A stretch of 64,000 nucleotides of DNA, taken from NCBI RefSeq assembly GCF_002216855.1, contig NZ_CP022355.1:1344695-1408694 (forward strand). Reading direction: 5' to 3'. This document shows positions 27,255-35,671 of this stretch, one piece after another (the stretch's first letter is position 1; every line of letters begins with the position of its first letter). This DNA comes from Paraphotobacterium marinum. GTDB taxonomy: Bacteria > Pseudomonadota > Gammaproteobacteria > Enterobacterales > Vibrionaceae. A program made the translations under genes and the position numbers. The notes below the pieces were generated by a model. It was not told the origin of the DNA, ran no database searches, and saw nothing but the letters and a program-made list of their open reading frames with translations.

Positions 27255-27988
27255 AAATTTTCCTTATTTACTCTCATCCAATTAGTATTTAATTTGCTTC
27301 TTATTATTTCTATACGAATTCGTATGGATAAGGCCCATACAAAATAACAAAAAATACCCAGTAACATCATAAGTAGTGGCCACAACATATGAAGATCAAT
27401 ATTTTTGTGACTAATTAAAGATAAAGTTGCTCCCTGATGAATACTGTTCCACCAGTAAACAGAATAATGAATAATAGGCAAATCAATAAGGCCAATTAGA
27501 GTAAAATAACTAGCAACTTTCGATTCAAGCTTCTGACTTTTAAATGCTAATCTTATAGCAAAAATACCTAGATATATGAACAAGAGAATAAGTTCAGAAG
27601 TGAGGCGAGCATCCCATATCCAATAAGTACCCCAAGTTGGTTTCCCCCATATGCTTCCTGTGATTAAGGTTATCACAGTGAATAATATTCCTAACGGTAA
27701 CAGAGATTTATTAACTAAATCGTTTATTTTAAATTTCCATACCAAAAAAATAAAAGAGTTGATACCAAGAATTAAATACGTAAAAAGAGAAAGTATTGCA
27801 CAAGGGACATGAATAAACATAATTCGATAAGAGTCGCCTTGTTGATAATCTGTCGGGGCAATAAATAAACCCCAAAACAAGCCTAAACCAATCAAACATA
27901 TCGATGCCATCATCAATAAACATTCATTTTTCTTCGCTAAATAATACACAACATCAAGCGATAGAAACTTGACAACAAATTTCTTCAT
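27251..27988 (-). CDS. ccmC: Haem transporter/export factor CcmC
   Basis: Loads haem onto CcmE at the periplasmic face. A 245-residue protein with six membrane segments and the tryptophan-rich WWD-type motif GKPTWGTYWIWDARLTSELI. The flanking periplasmic His ligands are seen in MFIHVPCAILS and the HYSVYWWNSIHQGATLSL segment. It is the first gene of the minus-strand ccm run, with the start 28 bases from a 9-base tandem repeat tract that lies in its likely promoter region. Confidence 0.95.
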   Translation of the reverse strand: MKKFVVKFLSLDVVYYLAKKNECLLMMASICLIGLGLFWGLFIAPTDYQQGDSYRIMFIHVPCAILSLFTYLILGINSFIFLVWKFKINDLVNKSLLPLGILFTVITLITGSIWGKPTWGTYWIWDARLTSELILLFIYLGIFAIRLAFKSQKLESKVASYFTLIGLIDLPIIHYSVYWWNSIHQGATLSLISHKNIDLHMLWPLLMMLLGIFCYFVWALSIRIRIEIIRSKLNTNWMRVNKENL

Positions 27989-28018
27989 AAATTTTCCTTA
28001 TCCTTTAATATATCCATT

Positions 28019-28066
28019 TATTATTTTTATTATTTTTATTATTTTTATTATTTTTATTATTTTTAT
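28019..28066. repeat. Nine-base tandem repeat between ccmC and ccmA
   Basis: A TTTTTATTA unit is repeated a little more than five times without error over 28019-28066, just upstream of ccmC (start 27988) and 200 bases upstream of divergent ccmA (28275). Copy number is a multiple of neither gene's codons as it is outside coding sequence, so any effect would be on promoter spacing. Confidence 0.85.
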
Positions 28067-28274
28067 TTCACTTAATTTTTAAGAAAATAGCTTAATTAAG
28101 TAAATTAGTTTGTAAAAGCTGAACGTAAGCTGAACAAGCAAAAATAGCAAAATCATTTATATTGTTTTTCAAATACTGATCGCAAATTATTTAAAATTAT
28201 TCTATTTATCATTCAATAATGAAAACTTATTATTTAAAATTTATTTATTTTTATGAAAAGTATGGATTTGGAGC

Positions 28275-28895
28275 ATGGATGTTCAAAAAGTTGCTGAAGA
28301 TAATACATTAAACATAAACTTTAAAAATTTTTTAAAAATAGAGCTAAAAAATAAAGATATTTTAAAAATTAGTGGTGAAAATGGTATAGGTAAAACAACA
28401 TTAATTAGAAAAATAGCTACTTTAAAATCTTTTACACAAAATGAAATATTTTGGAACGGTAAAGATATCTTTAAAGATAAAAGTGAACTTTCTGGTTATA
28501 GAAAAAAAATAAGCTATTTGGGTCACAGCATAGCAATAAAAAAAAACTTAAGTGTTATTGAAAACATAACGCTCCACAATACTAACGCATGTAACAGTCA
28601 CATCAATGAAACTTTAAAAGTGTTAGAGTTAGAAGACTACGTGAATTATTACAGTTCACAATTATCTCAAGGATTAAAGCAAAGAGTAGCTTTGGCTCGT
28701 GTATTTTTATCTAATGCTAAATTATATTTATTAGATGAACCTTTTACTGCCTTAGACAAAAAAATTATACAAAAGGTTGAAGATCATATTTTTGATCATT
28801 TGGCTTCCAATAGTATTGTTATTTTTATTTCCCATGCAAACTCATCAGAAAAACATAGAAAAAGAATCAAGTATTTGAATTTAAAATATGATTAA
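28275..28895 (+). CDS. ccmA: Cytochrome c maturation ATPase CcmA
   Basis: ATP-binding subunit of CcmAB. A 206-residue ABC ATPase: Walker A GENGIGKTTLIRK (about residue 37), signature LSQGLKQRVALAR and Walker B LYLLDEPFTALD. The N-terminus is short for an ABC protein but normal for CcmA. It is divergently oriented from ccmC rather than first in the ccm operon, which is unusual; the gene could therefore be under separate control. The start ATG 28275 follows TTGGAG. It continues into a small lipoprotein gene 90 bases downstream. Confidence 0.88.
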   Translation: MDVQKVAEDNTLNINFKNFLKIELKNKDILKISGENGIGKTTLIRKIATLKSFTQNEIFWNGKDIFKDKSELSGYRKKISYLGHSIAIKKNLSVIENITLHNTNACNSHINETLKVLELEDYVNYYSSQLSQGLKQRVALARVFLSNAKLYLLDEPFTALDKKIIQKVEDHIFDHLASNSIVIFISHANSSEKHRKRIKYLNLKYD

Positions 28896-28984
28896 AAAGC
28901 CTATATTTTATATTTTTTTTAAAAGAAATATTTTTTTGTTGTGTAAAGTATCAATTTTAAATTTTAGTCAAATGGTGAAATTAA

Positions 28985-29248
28985 ATGAGAAGTTATAAAT
29001 TAATTATTACAATTTTAATAATATTAACATTAACATCGTGTAAAGATAAATCAAACGTAATAAATCAAGATATCAAAACAGGACTGAACTGTAATAAGAA
29101 AATGATGAATAACAACGAGTGCTTAGCTGCAATGGATCGTCTTGCTAAATTTGTTGACTCGGGGCTTTGTTTAAGTAATAAGCCTAATAAATTATGTAAT
29201 ACTTCAATAAATATTTTATCTAAACATATAAAAAATAACATAATTTAG
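28985..29248 (+). CDS. Small putative lipoprotein
   Basis: Unrecognised 87-residue protein. LIITILIILTLTSCKDKSN is a signal peptide with a lipobox (LTSC), so the mature protein should be lipid-anchored. It has four further cysteines in CNKKMMNNNECLAAMDRL, LCLSNKPNKLC and spacing that suggests two disulfides, which makes sense near a cytochrome c maturation gene, but no CXXCH is present. It is 90 bases after ccmA and nearly abuts the convergent VOC gene. No function assigned. Confidence 0.65.
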   Translation: MRSYKLIITILIILTLTSCKDKSNVINQDIKTGLNCNKKMMNNNECLAAMDRLAKFVDSGLCLSNKPNKLCNTSINILSKHIKNNII

Positions 29249-29254
29249 ACATAT

Positions 29255-29650
29255 TTATTTTTGTGGAACATTAAAACAAGTTGCACAAATCTTATTACCA
29301 GATGGATCTCTTAAATATGCTAAATACATTCTCATTCCCTTAGCTCCAATTCTTATACCTGGTGGGTCCTCGCAATCCTGACCTCCAGAAGATATTCCCT
29401 TAGAGTACCATTCATCAACATCTTCTGTTTTTTGTGCTTTAAACCCAATCGTCATACCATTACCCACCGAAGCAGGTTTTCCATCTATAGGTAAAGTAAC
29501 TCCAAATACACCATCAATGGATATATATAATAACCTTTTTTTTGTGGTATCGTATTCACACTTCCCATATCCCAAAATTGGCATAACTGTATCATAAAAA
29601 TATCGAGATTTATTTAAATCGTCAGTACCAACGAAAACATGACTAAACAT
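29255..29650 (-). CDS. VOC (glyoxalase/bleomycin resistance) superfamily protein
   Basis: A 131-residue single-domain-pair VOC protein. MFSHVFVGTDDLNKSRYFYD is the canonical first beta-alpha unit with the metal-ligand His; the second module ends LAYLRDPSGNKICATC, with the DPxGN signature. The Glu ligand site is not obvious in the final strand. Members include lactoylglutathione lyase-like and fosfomycin-type enzymes; no substrate can be assigned. The gene stands alone. Confidence 0.85.
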   Translation of the reverse strand: MFSHVFVGTDDLNKSRYFYDTVMPILGYGKCEYDTTKKRLLYISIDGVFGVTLPIDGKPASVGNGMTIGFKAQKTEDVDEWYSKGISSGGQDCEDPPGIRIGAKGMRMYLAYLRDPSGNKICATCFNVPQK

Positions 29651-29791
29651 ATAACCTCCTATATAAAAAATATTAATGAATTTATTTCAAAAAACTCTAA
29701 TATTCAAGTTTAAAATAATAAATTAAGTTAAGACTTTTATTGTTTATTTCAACCTTTCACTACAACGTAACTATTCTATGTGTTAATGATA

Positions 29792-30595
29792 CTAGCTAAT
29801 CTCCTCTAAATCACCAATCTTATATATTTTTAAATTAACATATCGAACAATAGAATCATCCATGAGGTGCAAAACTTCTTCCGCATGCCTTGGCTTGATA
29901 TCCTCAATATTTAAAATAGGTTTCGATAACTTTAGAGCATGAGTATGTGATAAAAGTTTTTCATATTTACTATCTGGTCGATAATACAATACTGATGAAA
30001 GTTTATGGTTTATTTCTCTTAATTCATTATTTTGCATGTTACTAACTACCGAATGAATAGCTACGCTAACATGTTCGTCATTATATTCATTTTCTTGATA
30101 ATAATCTGATATATTGTGGAAAATATTTTCATTATCAATGGGTGCTCTGGTAATTGATTCTGCCCTTATTTTAGCCAGTTCAATACAGCCTACAGCAGCG
30201 AATGGTCCATTTACAGATTCATATATTTTTTGATACAAATCACACAGAGAGTCCCCTTTATCAAAAGAAAAGTAATTAACCAAATGTGTAACTGGGGTGT
30301 TTTTGGGTACAACAAATAAACCAGATGTAACAAACTCAGGCCCCCACATCAAGGGATCTCTTTCGGTTCGGGTTTGATCTGTTCTGCTAGAGTACATTGT
30401 ACCATTTAACATAATACAGTCACCCAAATTATATGCACCCTGTGGAGAGGCTAATTCAAAGCCATAATCAAAATCACTTGCTAAAAACCTCTTATTTTTA
30501 AGTTTTTCAGGCAATATCCCTTCTATAACGTTATCTACATGGCCTATATAAGCAAGTTTAACGGAATAATCTAATAAACATTTAACTTCATACAT
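29792..30595 (-). CDS. Uncharacterised 267-residue protein, distant acetolactate decarboxylase-like
   Basis: A soluble protein with no signal peptide or membrane segment. FDYGFELASPQGAYNLGDCI, MLNGTMYSSRTDQ and the later GPFAAVGCIELAKIRAESITR resemble the sequence pattern of acetolactate decarboxylase (GDFGLGTFNGLDGEM, LDGxFYQ, FYAIRIxGxFxxVKTRS), but identity is low and metal-binding His residues are not clearly placed, so I treat this as a suggestion. A six-copy heptamer repeat lies upstream of its start. Neighbours give no pathway context. Confidence 0.45.
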   Translation of the reverse strand: MYEVKCLLDYSVKLAYIGHVDNVIEGILPEKLKNKRFLASDFDYGFELASPQGAYNLGDCIMLNGTMYSSRTDQTRTERDPLMWGPEFVTSGLFVVPKNTPVTHLVNYFSFDKGDSLCDLYQKIYESVNGPFAAVGCIELAKIRAESITRAPIDNENIFHNISDYYQENEYNDEHVSVAIHSVVSNMQNNELREINHKLSSVLYYRPDSKYEKLLSHTHALKLSKPILNIEDIKPRHAEEVLHLMDDSIVRYVNLKIYKIGDLEEIS

Positions 30596-30688
30596 ATTAA
30601 TTTTCTATATAAATTTAAAATAAAACCAACAATTTTAGCATGTAATTATTTTAAAAAATTACAGAATATTATAGAGATTTGCTCAAGC

Positions 30689-30730
30689 CTAATCACTAAT
30701 CACTAATCACTAATCACTAATCACTAATCA
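30689..30730. repeat. Six perfect CTAATCA heptamers
   Basis: CTAATCA occurs six times in tandem without mismatch, 30689-30730, about 94 bases upstream of the start of the 267-residue gene (minus strand) and 62 bases past the end of the DUF2165 gene. Repeats of seven in an upstream region are classic slippage sites and can change spacing to a promoter. Confidence 0.95.
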
Positions 30731-30791
30731 AAACAGTATAACCAAGCACCCACCATAGTGATATCCCAAATATCATTGATCATTATTCATG

Positions 30792-31307
30792 TTAACTCTG
30801 TAAGTTTTTTGGTGTAGGTATTAATATATATATTACAGAGAGCATAATAAATAATGAAAATGTATAAGCCTTCATCTGCCCATTCCATTTATTAGCCCAC
30901 ATTGCGAACCACTCACCACCAACTACCGCAAAACCAAAATACCATACCGCAATAGCAACAGTTGCGCCTCCAATAAAGAAAGCTTGTCCTAAGGAAAAAT
31001 TGTTTTTGTTGACATTAAAAAACATAATAATGGCACCAATTACACATAAAATTCCTGCAATTATCTCAAATAATATAATAAGGTTGTATAAAATATGATG
31101 CCATAATGGAGAAGTTATAGCTCTGTGAATAATATTCTTGCCATCAAAAAAAGGTTCCATATCATCCATTGAAAGCACATGCTGTACAAAGGCAAAATTA
31201 GTTTCATAATCAATTATATTTCCATAACCAACAATTAAACAAAAAAAACCAACAAAAAAAGCAATCAAAGCTTTTGATAGCGCATGTACAAATTTAAGTA
31301 TCAACAT
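30792..31307 (-). CDS. DUF2165 small integral membrane protein
   Basis: A 171-residue inner-membrane protein with four hydrophobic segments (ALIAFFVGFFCLIVG, ILYNLIILFEIIAGILCVIG, FFIGGATVAIAVWYFGFAV, FSLFIMLSVIYILIP). The loop DYETNFAFVQHVLSMDDMEP and GGEWFAMWANKWNGQ are typical of DUF2165 proteins. It is a single gene and precedes a heptamer tract. Function unknown in the family. Confidence 0.85.
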   Translation of the reverse strand: MLILKFVHALSKALIAFFVGFFCLIVGYGNIIDYETNFAFVQHVLSMDDMEPFFDGKNIIHRAITSPLWHHILYNLIILFEIIAGILCVIGAIIMFFNVNKNNFSLGQAFFIGGATVAIAVWYFGFAVVGGEWFAMWANKWNGQMKAYTFSLFIMLSVIYILIPTPKNLQS

Positions 31308-31542
31308 AAAAACTAACTTACTAATTATTAACTTAAACTAATTATAGTATGGAAAGTTAAAAAGCGGATTACCCAAACTAAACCACTGAAGAGCATGAGT
31401 AAAACTTTTGTATCTCTAACATTAATGATATAAAAAAAGATTGAATATGGTTAATGATTATGCTGTAAGTTTAATATACACAATGTATTCATTAATCTTC
31501 AAAATAATTAACAAAGTTGCAATTAATCCAATAGATAAACTC

Positions 31543-32925
31543 TTATCTAATTAGACGCGCTCTAAATGATCGTCCTTTGAGTTTATCCGTAGTAATTTTT
31601 TTTATAGCTTTATTAGACTTAGACAACTTAATTGCAACATATGAAGTATTATCAAAAATATTTATTAGACCTATATCTTCACCTCTAATATCTGGATGAT
31701 TAGTCAAAGCACCAAGGATGTCACCAGCACGTATTTTTTGTTTTTTTCCAGCATTGATTTGTACTGTATTAAATTTAGGTTTATAGACATCAAACTTTGA
31801 AAAATCATTCTCTAGAAAATCAATAGTGATGCCCAAAAGATCTTCAAGAAAAATAATTTTTTGTAAATCATTATCAGATATTAAAGAACAAGCTAACCCA
31901 TTATTTCCAGCTCTTCCAGTACGGCCTATTCGATGCGTGTAGACAGAACTATCAAAAGGTAAGTCAAAATTTATAACCAAGTCTAAGTTATTAACGTCTA
32001 TACCTCTTGCAGCAACATCCGTTGCAATTAAAACTGTAACACTTTTATTTAAAAATTGAACTAAAACTTGGTTTCTGTCTTTTTGTTCTAAATCACCATG
32101 TAAAGACTTAGTTGTGAAACCCTCTTTTTTTATTAATTCTTCTAATTGTTTAACTCGCTTTTTTGTATTACAAAAAATAATACAGCTTTCAGGCTTATGA
32201 GTAGAAAGCAGAGAAGAAATAAGTGATATCTTATCTTCATCATTTTTAGCTTTATAAAATTTTTGAGTTATATTGGTCTTGCTTGAGGTGGACTTTACTT
32301 TAATAAAAATAGGTTCTTTCATAATATGATTTGATATTTCTGAAATTTCTTTTGGATATGTCGCACTAAACAATAAATTCTGACGTCTATCAGGCAACTT
32401 TTCTATTAAATCATCAATTGTATCTTTAAAGCCCATCTCCAACATTCTATCAGCTTCATCTAAAATAAAGCTTTGGATGTTTGAAAAGTTAATCCTTTGT
32501 TTAAGTAAATGGTCATGAACTCTTCCTGGTGTTCCGACGATCACATGCGCCCCATGCTTTAGTGAAGAAATTTGAGGACCGTAAGGCATCCCCCCACAGA
32601 TAGTTAATATTTTTACATTGTGTATTTTTTTTGCTAACTTTCTTAATTCATTTGCAACTTGGTCAGCTAGCTCCCTTGTTGGACATAAAATAAGTGACTG
32701 TAACCGAAAAACTTTAACATCTAATTGATTTAATAACCCTAAACCAAATGCTGCTGTTTTACCAGAACCAGTCTGAGCTTCAACAATAACATCTTTCTTT
32801 TGAAGAATATATGGAATACTTTGTTTTTGAACATCAGTCATTTTTACATAATTGAGGTCCCCCAATCCTTGCAAAAGTTCTTGTTTTAATTCTATTTCAG
32901 AAAACAAATTATTTTGATTGTTCAA
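31543..32925 (-). CDS. dbpA: ATP-dependent RNA helicase DbpA
   Basis: DEAD-box helicase specific for hairpin 92 of 23S rRNA in 50S assembly. A 460-residue protein with the Q motif region, AQTGSGKT (motif I), LDEADRM (II), FSATYP (III), ATDVAARGID (V) and HRIGRTGRAG (VI). The C-terminal RNA recognition domain, KIRAGDILGALTNHPDIRGE then IGLINIFDNTSYVAIKLS, is what separates DbpA from other DEAD-box proteins. A GAGGAG ribosome site precedes the ATG. Stand-alone gene. Confidence 0.95.
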   Translation of the reverse strand: MNNQNNLFSEIELKQELLQGLGDLNYVKMTDVQKQSIPYILQKKDVIVEAQTGSGKTAAFGLGLLNQLDVKVFRLQSLILCPTRELADQVANELRKLAKKIHNVKILTICGGMPYGPQISSLKHGAHVIVGTPGRVHDHLLKQRINFSNIQSFILDEADRMLEMGFKDTIDDLIEKLPDRRQNLLFSATYPKEISEISNHIMKEPIFIKVKSTSSKTNITQKFYKAKNDEDKISLISSLLSTHKPESCIIFCNTKKRVKQLEELIKKEGFTTKSLHGDLEQKDRNQVLVQFLNKSVTVLIATDVAARGIDVNNLDLVINFDLPFDSSVYTHRIGRTGRAGNNGLACSLISDNDLQKIIFLEDLLGITIDFLENDFSKFDVYKPKFNTVQINAGKKQKIRAGDILGALTNHPDIRGEDIGLINIFDNTSYVAIKLSKSNKAIKKITTDKLKGRSFRARLIR

Positions 32926-33083
32926 AGTTATAACTCCTCATTTTAGACATTTTCACTCAATTGTAAAATTTATGAACTCTATCACAATGTAAAATTTAAA
33001 CAACAAAATTTATAACTCAATTTGAATATATTAGTTAATTAAATCTACTGATTCAAAGTTTAATTAAACAATTAAACTAAATA

Positions 33084-33270
33084 TTAAAAAATATAAGTAA
33101 CCCCCCAACTCAACATGTGCATTTATTCCCTGATTAATGCACTCACACAAGTGGGAATAGTGAATAAAAGACAAACTTACCTTCCAGTCATCATTTATAT
33201 TAGTTCCTAAACCAATTGTGTCTCTGAATGTAAAGCGCATTCCCAAATATCGTTCACCAATGTTTTTTGA
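33084..33270 (-). pseudogene. Remnant of PagL-like lipid A deacylase
   Basis: A short minus-strand fragment encodes RYLGMRFTFRDTIGLG then WKVSLSFIHYSHLCECINQG and INAHVEL. This resembles the C-terminal strands of the outer-membrane lipid A 3-O-deacylase PagL, including the HYS catalytic-type motif. The frame ends badly at a C6 run (33101-33106 on + strand): removing one base gives VELGVTYIF and a stop, the expected outer-membrane Phe end. Upstream the frame hits a stop near 33273 and no N-terminal part is found. The rest of the 32926-33521 gap holds nothing else I recognise. Confidence 0.45.
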
Positions 33271-33521
33271 CTAATATATCCAGGTTAAATATCTCATCAT
33301 TTTCCTGTTTATGTTGTTAAAAATTGTAAAATGAAATCTGACTGATTCATATTGTTTTTAAGTAATATAAACCTGATTAGTCTTTTATTTATGAGACTTA
33401 ATTTCTTTAATTTTGGGATGAGATTTTTTGTTTACAATAAAGTTATAGTGCATTAAAGTAATATATAAGATGCATTAAAAGTCCTTAGAATTTTTAAAAG
33501 ATTTTTCGTTTGAATTTATAT

Positions 33522-34628
33522 TTAGTCAAATAACATTGAAAAATAAATGGCAAATGTACTTAACAATACCATACCATACAAAGCATTTGTTTTCTTTGCG
33601 CTGAAAGTTATCATGCTTATCAAAAAGGTTAAAATCATAATAACCATAGAAGTGTTTTCCATACCCAAGATAAGAGATTGATTCATAATTTGGCTAATAA
33701 TTAGAACAGCAGGCACGGTTAAACAAATAGTTGCTACAGCTGATCCCATACACAAGTTTATTGAGCGCTGTAACTGATCTCTGTAAGCAGACTGAATAGC
33801 ACAAACACCTTCTGGAGCTAAAACAAGTAATGCAACCAAAAAACCACCTAATTTACTCGGCAAGCCTACTCTCTCTATACTGAAATCCAAAAATAATGAT
33901 AAGTTTTTTGATAAAAGGATCATCACTATTAAACCAATTACTAAAGCAATAATATGATAAAATGTTTTAATAGCCGGTTCATCATCATGCGGCTTTTCTT
34001 CTTCAATTTCAATTGAAAATTTAAAATAATCCTTATGTGTTATTGTTTGTTTAATTAAGAATGTAACATAAAGGACAATGCTTACACCAATGACCAAAAA
34101 AGATTGAGCCGATGAAAAAGTACCTTCCGATGTTGATTTTGTGTAATTTGGTAATATTAAACAAATAGTAATTAAAGGAATTAAAACAGCAAGATATGCA
34201 CTTGCACCTTCTATATTGAATAATTGCTGTTTATGTTTTAGACCTCCAGTAAGCAAGCTTAAACCAGCAAATCCATTAATCGCAATCATAATCACGGCAA
34301 ACATAGTATCTCTGGCAAGAGTGGGATCTCCTTTACCTATGAACATCATAGTAATAATTAGTGCAACTTCTATCGAAATCACTGACAGTGTAAGAATTAG
34401 AGTACCGTATGGTTCACCAAACTTTTCTGCTAGCCAGTCTGCATGTCGAACGATATTAAATGCACAATACAACATTATAATAAAAATAAAAAAAGTAGAT
34501 AAAAGTACTGCAAAGTTATTTAAATTTGAGGGAGTAAAGTTTTGAAAACCAAAATTTAGGATGATGTAAACAATAATTGCGAGAATTAAACCTAATTCAT
34601 TCAACAGTTTAGATTTATTAAATACCAT
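33522..34628 (-). CDS. chaA: ChaA-type Ca2+/H+ (Na+/H+) antiporter
   Basis: A 368-residue inner-membrane cation/proton exchanger. Two repeat regions carry the acidic motif of the CaCA superfamily: GEPYGTLILTLSVISIEVAL (alpha-1) and LAPEGVCAIQSAYRDQLQRS (alpha-2). About eleven hydrophobic segments are present; a short cytoplasmic loop (EIEEEKPHDDEPAIK) lies in the middle. Length agrees with E. coli ChaA (366). Single gene with an AAGG ribosome site. Confidence 0.92.
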   Translation of the reverse strand: MVFNKSKLLNELGLILAIIVYIILNFGFQNFTPSNLNNFAVLLSTFFIFIIMLYCAFNIVRHADWLAEKFGEPYGTLILTLSVISIEVALIITMMFIGKGDPTLARDTMFAVIMIAINGFAGLSLLTGGLKHKQQLFNIEGASAYLAVLIPLITICLILPNYTKSTSEGTFSSAQSFLVIGVSIVLYVTFLIKQTITHKDYFKFSIEIEEEKPHDDEPAIKTFYHIIALVIGLIVMILLSKNLSLFLDFSIERVGLPSKLGGFLVALLVLAPEGVCAIQSAYRDQLQRSINLCMGSAVATICLTVPAVLIISQIMNQSLILGMENTSMVIMILTFLISMITFSAKKTNALYGMVLLSTFAIYFSMLFD

Positions 34629-34774
34629 AATTTAACCTTTCCTTAGAAATCAATTAATCTTTTATCAAAAAATATAATATATTAAAAAGTACTTTATCTA
34701 ATACAATTGTTTTATACCAAATTATTCTTAGTGTGCCAACTTTACCAATATATTTAGTATTATTTTTCTTGAAT

Positions 34775-35060
34775 TCATTCAACTCTCTGTTTAACAATAG
34801 CCCAAATAAAATATAGGGTTCCAATAATTGGAGTAATTAAACCTGCAGGAATTTCTGCTGGGTAAAATAATTACCTTGATAAACATTCTGAAAACACTCC
34901 CAAAATTACTCCTAAAAAACACAAGCATAAATTGAACTATAGGTTTAATATAATAATATGAGGTGCTATCAGCCCTATAAAACCAAGAAGTACATTTGTT
35001 GAAATAACTGCCGAGGTTTGAATAGTTGCCAACAGAAAAAGAATAATTTGAATTGTAAAA
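34775..35060 (-). pseudogene. Decayed C-terminal fragment of a FecCD-type siderophore permease
   Basis: Broken minus-strand frames encode LLGFIGLIAPHII and then, after frame changes, PAEIPAGLITPIIGTLYF and IWAIVKQRVE before a TGA at 34775-34777. These are the two best-conserved segments of FecCD permeases (GLIVPH and PAEIPVGVVTA). Several indels and a missing N-terminus show old decay. The remainder of the 34629-35224 gap shows no gene. It indicates loss of an iron-siderophore uptake system at this locus. Confidence 0.65.
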
Positions 35061-35224
35061 AATTAAATGTCAGAAATAAAGTTTATGAAATCAATATATT
35101 AGAGCACTTTCATTCTGAAAGTGTGAGATTAAAGAAAGATTTAAAACTGTAAAATCAATAAATATTTTTTAAACTAGATGAGGTTATTGAATGATATTTT
35201 ATGCAATTCAACTAACCTAAAAGC

Positions 35225-35623
35225 TTAATTTTGATTAAATATATTGTTTCTTATATTTAATGCTAAATCTTCCGAGATTTTTGGAGAACTTCTTTTTAAA
35301 CTGTGTGTTTTTTGGGGAGTTTTAAATATAGCTTTTGATTCATCGAAAACAAGTTCGCCTTCAGCAAAATCACGTTTTTGATCAATTGGTGTTGTACTTG
35401 CAGAAACAAAACTTAATCTAATAATATCACTAATTTCTTTATAAAAAATCAACCAAAAATACTTATCAGATTTGCTTGCTTTTGGTTCAATATCCAGTCG
35501 TTTTATTTCAAATAAAATAATTTCTTTATTTTCAAAAAAATACAGCCATTCAACATCTAAAATATGTTTTTTATTAAAATTATTATTGTTTTTATTATAC
35601 TCGTATTCCACTTTATCCCTCAT
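35225..35623 (-). CDS. Uncharacterised protein next to SIR2-like gene
   Basis: A 132-residue soluble, Lys/Asp-rich protein I do not recognise. It has VEWLYFFENKEIILFEIKRL near the start and a predicted mixed alpha/beta centre (YFWLIFYKEISDIIRLSFVS). The start ATG 35623 lacks a clear ribosome site. It lies 49 bases downstream of a SIR2-like gene on the same strand and could be co-transcribed with it. The pair is flanked by core genes (yibL side and chaA side). An upstream part of the gene may be missing because the first residues are lysine/asparagine repeats. Confidence 0.5.
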   Translation of the reverse strand: MRDKVEYEYNKNNNNFNKKHILDVEWLYFFENKEIILFEIKRLDIEPKASKSDKYFWLIFYKEISDIIRLSFVSASTTPIDQKRDFAEGELVFDESKAIFKTPQKTHSLKRSSPKISEDLALNIRNNIFNQN

Positions 35624-35671
35624 CTAAAATGAACAAATAATCAAAAAATTTTTATCTAGAAAAAAATATTC

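Noticed and set aside
30689-30730. Heptamer array as a CRISPR array
   Set aside because: Seven-base units without spacers cannot be CRISPR repeats.
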